Shown here: one piece after another, positions 61,376 to 64,000 of the stretch
How the letters are laid out: each line of letters starts with the position of its first letter
Numbering within the stretch: position 1 is the stretch's first letter
Assembly: GCF_014596525.1 (NCBI RefSeq)
Contig: NZ_MSJP01000114.1
Coordinates: 1-64,000 of the forward strand
Reading direction: 5' to 3'
DNA: 64,000 nt
Source of the DNA: Streptomyces sp. CBMA291
Lineage (GTDB): Bacteria > Actinomycetota > Actinomycetes > Streptomycetales > Streptomycetaceae
Notes under the pieces: generated by a model
Seen by the model: only the letters and a program-made list of their open reading frames with translations
Told to the model about the DNA's origin: nothing
Database searches by the model: none
Program-made: the position numbers and the translations under genes

Positions 61376-61482
61376 CCGTCCACGCACGCGTACCCCCTCC
61401 CGTGCCCTTCCACGCACCCGCCCTCCCGGTCCTTCCGCTCCGTCCACGCACGCGTACGCCCGGCCCGTCCACGCACGCGTAC
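61376..61482. repeat. CCGTCCACGCACGCGTAC interspersed repeat, three copies
   Basis: Copies lie at 61376-61393, 61440-61457 (one base short) and 61465-61482, in the 188-bp divergent spacer between corA and the histidine phosphatase gene. No gene is seen in the spacer. Confidence 0.8.
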
Positions 61483-61548
61483 GCCCGTACCCCGTCCGCC
61501 CGCCGGGGGCACTCGGGCCGTTTGCCCGCACCCCCTAGGCTGGCGGCC

Positions 61549-62238
61549 ATGGCCACGCTGATCCTCGTCCGGCACGGACGCTCCACCGCCAACACCTCCG
61601 GGCTCCTCGCCGGGCGCACCCCCGGGGTCGCGCTCGACGAGCGAGGGGCCGCCCAGGCCGCCGCGCTCCCCGGGCGCCTCGCGGAGGTCCCGCTCGCCGC
61701 CGTCGTCTCCAGCCCCCTCCAACGCTGCCGGGAGACCGTCCGGCCGCTCCTCGACGCCCGCCCCGACCTGCCGCTGCACGTCGAGGACCGGATCAGCGAG
61801 TGCGACTACGGCGACTGGTCGGGCCGCAAGCTGGCCGAACTCAACGACGAACCCCTGATGGAGGTCGTCCAGGCGCACGCCTCCGCCGCCGCCTTCCCCG
61901 GCGGCGAGTCCATGCGCGCGATGCAGGCCAGGGCCGTCGACGCCGTGTACGACTGGAACGCGCGGATCGACGCCGAGCACGGCGAGGACGCCTGCTACCT
62001 GATGTGCTCGCACGGCGACATCGTGAAGTCGATCGTGGCGGAGGCCCTCGGCCTGCACCTCGACCTCTTCCAGCGGATCCACGTCGACCCCTGCTCGGTC
62101 ACCGTGATCCGCTGGACCCGCACCCGGCCCTTCCTGATCCGCCTCGGCGACACCGGGGATTTCGCCGGATTCGCTCCCCGCGAGCACCCCGAGGGCAACG
62201 GGAAGGCGACCGTCGGAGGCGGTGCGGGCGCACCGTGA
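61549..62238 (+). CDS. Histidine phosphatase, MSMEG_4193 family
   Basis: This 229-residue phosphoglycerate-mutase-fold protein has the catalytic LVRHGRSTAN, SSPLQRCRETVRPL, ISECDYGDWSGRKLAEL and the second histidine in MCSHGDIVKSIVAEALGLHLDLFQRIHVDP. This matches the MSMEG_4193 family, which is linked to DUF3090 and SCO1664-type genes in actinobacteria. Its neighbours here are exactly those genes. The ATG follows a weak site after GGCTGGCGGCC. Substrate unknown. Confidence 0.93.
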   Translation: MATLILVRHGRSTANTSGLLAGRTPGVALDERGAAQAAALPGRLAEVPLAAVVSSPLQRCRETVRPLLDARPDLPLHVEDRISECDYGDWSGRKLAELNDEPLMEVVQAHASAAAFPGGESMRAMQARAVDAVYDWNARIDAEHGEDACYLMCSHGDIVKSIVAEALGLHLDLFQRIHVDPCSVTVIRWTRTRPFLIRLGDTGDFAGFAPREHPEGNGKATVGGGAGAP

Positions 62239-62304
62239 TCCCTTCGCGCAGTAGGGTGGACGCGCCGTTGTAGTACGACCGTCGAGACGCAAGGGAGCGG
62301 GAGC

Positions 62305-62895
62305 GTGTCCCGTCAGGTGTACCTCTACGACCCACCGGAGCGTTTCGTGGCCGGTACGGTCGGATTGCCTGGCCGCCGTACGTTCTTCCTCCAGGCGTCG
62401 GCCGGTGGCCGGGTCACCAGCGTCGCCCTGGAGAAGACGCAGGTGGCCGCGCTCGCCGAGCGCATGGACGAACTCCTCGACGAGGTCGTGCGCCGCACCG
62501 GGGGCAACGCCCCGGTGCCGGCCGTCGCCTCCGCGGAGGTCGCCGACACCGCCCCCCTCGACGTGCCCGTCGAGGAGGAGTTCCGGGTCGGCACCATGGC
62601 CCTGGCCTGGGACGGCGACGAACAGCGCATGATCGTGGAGGCGCAGGCGCTCGTCGAACTCGACGTGGACTCCGAGGAGGACCTCGCCGAGGCCGAGGAG
62701 CGGCTGCTCCAGGACGAGGAGAACGGCCCGCCGATGCTCCGCGTCCGCCTCAGCGGCGCCCAGGCGCGGGCCTTCGCCAAGCGGGCCCTCGACGTGGTCA
62801 ACGCGGGCCGCCCGCCGTGCCCGCTGTGCAGCCTGCCGCTCGACCCCGAAGGCCATGTCTGCCCCCGCCAGAACGGATACCGTCGCGGAGCATGA
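62305..62895 (+). CDS. DUF3090 family protein
   Basis: This 196-residue protein reads VYLYDPPERFVAGTVGLPGRRTFFLQA, with EFRVGTMALAWDGDEQRMIVEAQ and a C-terminal zinc-ribbon-like CPLCSLPLDPEGHVC. It matches DUF3090. The family function is unknown, but it is consistently clustered with the MSMEG_4193 phosphatase and the SCO1664-family kinase-like protein. The GTG start follows GGGAGCGGGAGC. Its stop overlaps the next start by 4 nt (ATGA). Confidence 0.95.
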   Translation: MSRQVYLYDPPERFVAGTVGLPGRRTFFLQASAGGRVTSVALEKTQVAALAERMDELLDEVVRRTGGNAPVPAVASAEVADTAPLDVPVEEEFRVGTMALAWDGDEQRMIVEAQALVELDVDSEEDLAEAEERLLQDEENGPPMLRVRLSGAQARAFAKRALDVVNAGRPPCPLCSLPLDPEGHVCPRQNGYRRGA

Positions 62896-63698
62896 GCAGC
62901 AGCCCCCCGACGCCGCCGGACGCCGAACTGCTCGCCCGCGGTGAGCTGACCGTGCGCGGCCGGGTCCGCGAGGCGTCCAACGCCGTCCTGTACTGCTCCG
63001 TCGCCTACGAGGGCCGGGAAGCGGCCTGCGTCTACAAACCGGTCGCGGGGGAGCGCCCGCTGTGGGACTTCCCCGACGGCACCCTCGCCCAGCGCGAGGT
63101 CGCCGCGTACGAGATATCCGAGGCCACCGGCTGGGGCCTGGTCCCGCCGACCGTGCTCCGTGACGGCCCCTACGGCGAGGGCATGGTCCAGCTGTGGATC
63201 GAGGCCGACCCGGAGGCGCGGCTGCTCGCCCTCACCGAGGACGACGAACCGGGCGAGGGCTGGAAGGCCGTCGGACCCGCCCAGATCGACGAGGAGCGCA
63301 CCGCGCTCCTCGTCCACGCAGACACCCCGGAGCTGCGCAGGCTCGCCGTCCTCGACGCCGTCATCAACAACGGCGACCGCAAGGGCGGGCATCTGCTGCC
63401 CGCCCCGGACGGGCACCTTTACGGCATCGACCACGGGGTCACCTTCCACGTCGACGACAAGCTCCGCACCCTGCTGTGGGGCTGGGCGGGCGAGGAACTG
63501 CCCGAGGAGGCGACCGGGGTCCTGGACGGGCTCGACCGGGACCTGACGCCCGGCGCGCCGCTCGCCACCCGCCTGGCGGAACTGCTGACGACTGTCGAGG
63601 TGGCGGCGGTACGCGCGCGCGTGGGCGCCCTGCGGTCCACCGGGCGCCATCCGGAGCCCTCGGGACAGTGGCCGTCGATCCCCTGGCCACCGGTCTGA
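62892..63698 (+). CDS. SCO1664 family protein (PI3/4-kinase-like fold)
   Basis: This 268-residue protein has an ATP-lysine-like segment EAACVYKPVAGERPLWDFP, an acidic REVAAYEISEATGWGLVPPTV, and catalytic-loop/metal motifs VINNGDRKGGHLL and YGIDHGVTFH, as in PI3K/HipA-type kinases. I know it as the SCO1664 family. ATG 62892 overlaps the DUF3090 stop by 4 nt, so the two are co-translated. The pathway is unknown; the location beside mshC is conserved from memory. Confidence 0.92.
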   Translation: MSSSPPTPPDAELLARGELTVRGRVREASNAVLYCSVAYEGREAACVYKPVAGERPLWDFPDGTLAQREVAAYEISEATGWGLVPPTVLRDGPYGEGMVQLWIEADPEARLLALTEDDEPGEGWKAVGPAQIDEERTALLVHADTPELRRLAVLDAVINNGDRKGGHLLPAPDGHLYGIDHGVTFHVDDKLRTLLWGWAGEELPEEATGVLDGLDRDLTPGAPLATRLAELLTTVEVAAVRARVGALRSTGRHPEPSGQWPSIPWPPV

Positions 63699-63712
63699 GC
63701 CGACCGACGATT

Positions 63713-63730
63713 TCCGGCCAAACAGCCGGA
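63713..63730 (+). terminator. Short hairpin after SCO1664-family gene
   Basis: A 6-bp stem TCCGGC/GCCGGA with a 6-nt loop lies 14 nt past the stop. It is weak and lacks a U-tract. Confidence 0.35.
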
Positions 63731-63847
63731 GGGCGCTCGGAACCCTCGGGGGTATGCACGTACGCCTCCGACCCGCAAGAGTGCCTCATTGGTCAAGATC
63801 GCCCATCCGGTTCGTATCCGGAACACCTGTCCGGTTACGCTCGGGTC

Positions 63848-64000
63848 ATGCATGCCTGGCCCGCTTCTGAGGTCCCCGCCCTTCCCGGCAAGGGCCGCGA
63901 CCTCCGGATCCACGACACCTCGACCGGCGGACGAGTGACTCTCGTCCCCGGCCCCGTCGCCCGTCTCTACGTCTGCGGCATCACGCCGTACGACGCGACC
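63848..64000 (+). CDS. mshC: Cysteine:GlcN-Ins ligase MshC, 3'-truncated by window
   Basis: The first 51 residues are visible: MHAWPASEVPALPGKG... then LYVCGITPYDAT. The VCGITPYDAT segment is the class I synthetase-like active site of MshC, which joins cysteine to GlcN-inositol in mycothiol synthesis. It fits with the mycothiol-dependent dehydrogenase at 47.7 kb. ATG 63848 is the first start; an out-of-frame ATG follows at 63852. No clear ribosome-binding site is seen. Confidence 0.9.
   Translation, partial: MHAWPASEVPALPGKGRDLRIHDTSTGGRVTLVPGPVARLYVCGITPYDAT

Noticed and set aside
61361..61548. CRISPR-like array from the spaced 18-mers
   Set aside because: The spacing is irregular, there are only three copies, the intervening DNA is repetitive and no cas genes are present.

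Overview
The window is very GC-rich DNA from a Streptomyces-type actinomycete. Evidence includes a short and a long chaplin pair, mycothiol genes (mshC start, mycothiol-dependent formaldehyde dehydrogenase), an F420-type oxidoreductase, DUF3090 and SCO1664-family genes, a gamma-butyrolactone-receptor-like regulator and rare TTA codons confined to a few genes. The right half (about 43-64 kb) has gene content and order that I recognise, from memory, as a conserved chromosomal block in Streptomyces (gluconate genes, chaplins, mshC neighbourhood). The left half is more accessory.

Layout. 1-2.7 kb: a broken aminotransferase-like fragment joined through a run of 43 C to a 5'-truncated aldehyde dehydrogenase, then a zinc alcohol dehydrogenase. 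2.8-9.1 kb: a tightly coupled seven-gene minus-strand operon that I read as a 2-nitroimidazole (azomycin)-type cluster: rohP (arginine oxidase), rohQ, rohR (aldolase), rohS (haem-oxygenase-like diiron N-oxygenase), followed by a Rieske ferredoxin, an NCS1 permease and a flavin/2Fe-2S reductase. 9.1-14.5 kb: a separate minus-strand unit (YdcZ-type DMT transporter, MBL-fold protein, DsbA-like protein) with a divergent TetR gene and paired operators, then a butyrolactone-receptor-like gene and an EamA transporter. 14.5-20.2 kb: regulators, acyl-CoA dehydrogenase, MaoC hydratase and soxR. 20.2-22.9 kb: a degraded RHS/polymorphic-toxin tail with its presumed partner and a zinc-ribbon protein. 23-31.7 kb: secreted hydrolases and a small acyl-CoA catabolic regulon (SDR, TetR, acyl-CoA dehydrogenase, aminoglycoside-phosphotransferase-fold protein) sharing an ACCGACCGGT-type operator. 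31.7-42.5 kb: metallo-beta-lactamase-fold enzymes, quinone oxidoreductase, DUF202 pair, NUDIX, secreted beta-propeller, alkyl sulfatase, SDR/TetR/FAD-dehydrogenase set. 42.6-64 kb: ASCH protein, gluconate uptake and kinase with regulator, amino-acid permease, mycothiol formaldehyde detoxification, pseudouridine synthase, tRNA-Leu(GAG), M20 peptidase, chaplins, a RecD2-like protein that has lost its ATPase motifs, aldo-keto reductase, LLM oxidoreductase, ferritin-like protein, CorA, histidine phosphatase, DUF3090, SCO1664 family and the start of mshC.

How the genes work together. In the leading interpretation RohP oxidises L-arginine to 4-hydroxy-2-oxo-arginine, RohR releases guanidinoacetaldehyde by retro-aldol cleavage, RohQ helps close and dehydrate it to 2-aminoimidazole, and RohS oxidises the amine to the nitro group. 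The Rieske protein and the PDR-type reductase are placed to feed electrons, and the permease to move substrate or product. The neighbouring transporter/MBL/DsbA unit is a candidate accessory or protection module. The rest is house-keeping metabolism, lipid-type catabolism under several TetR regulators, and developmental surface proteins.
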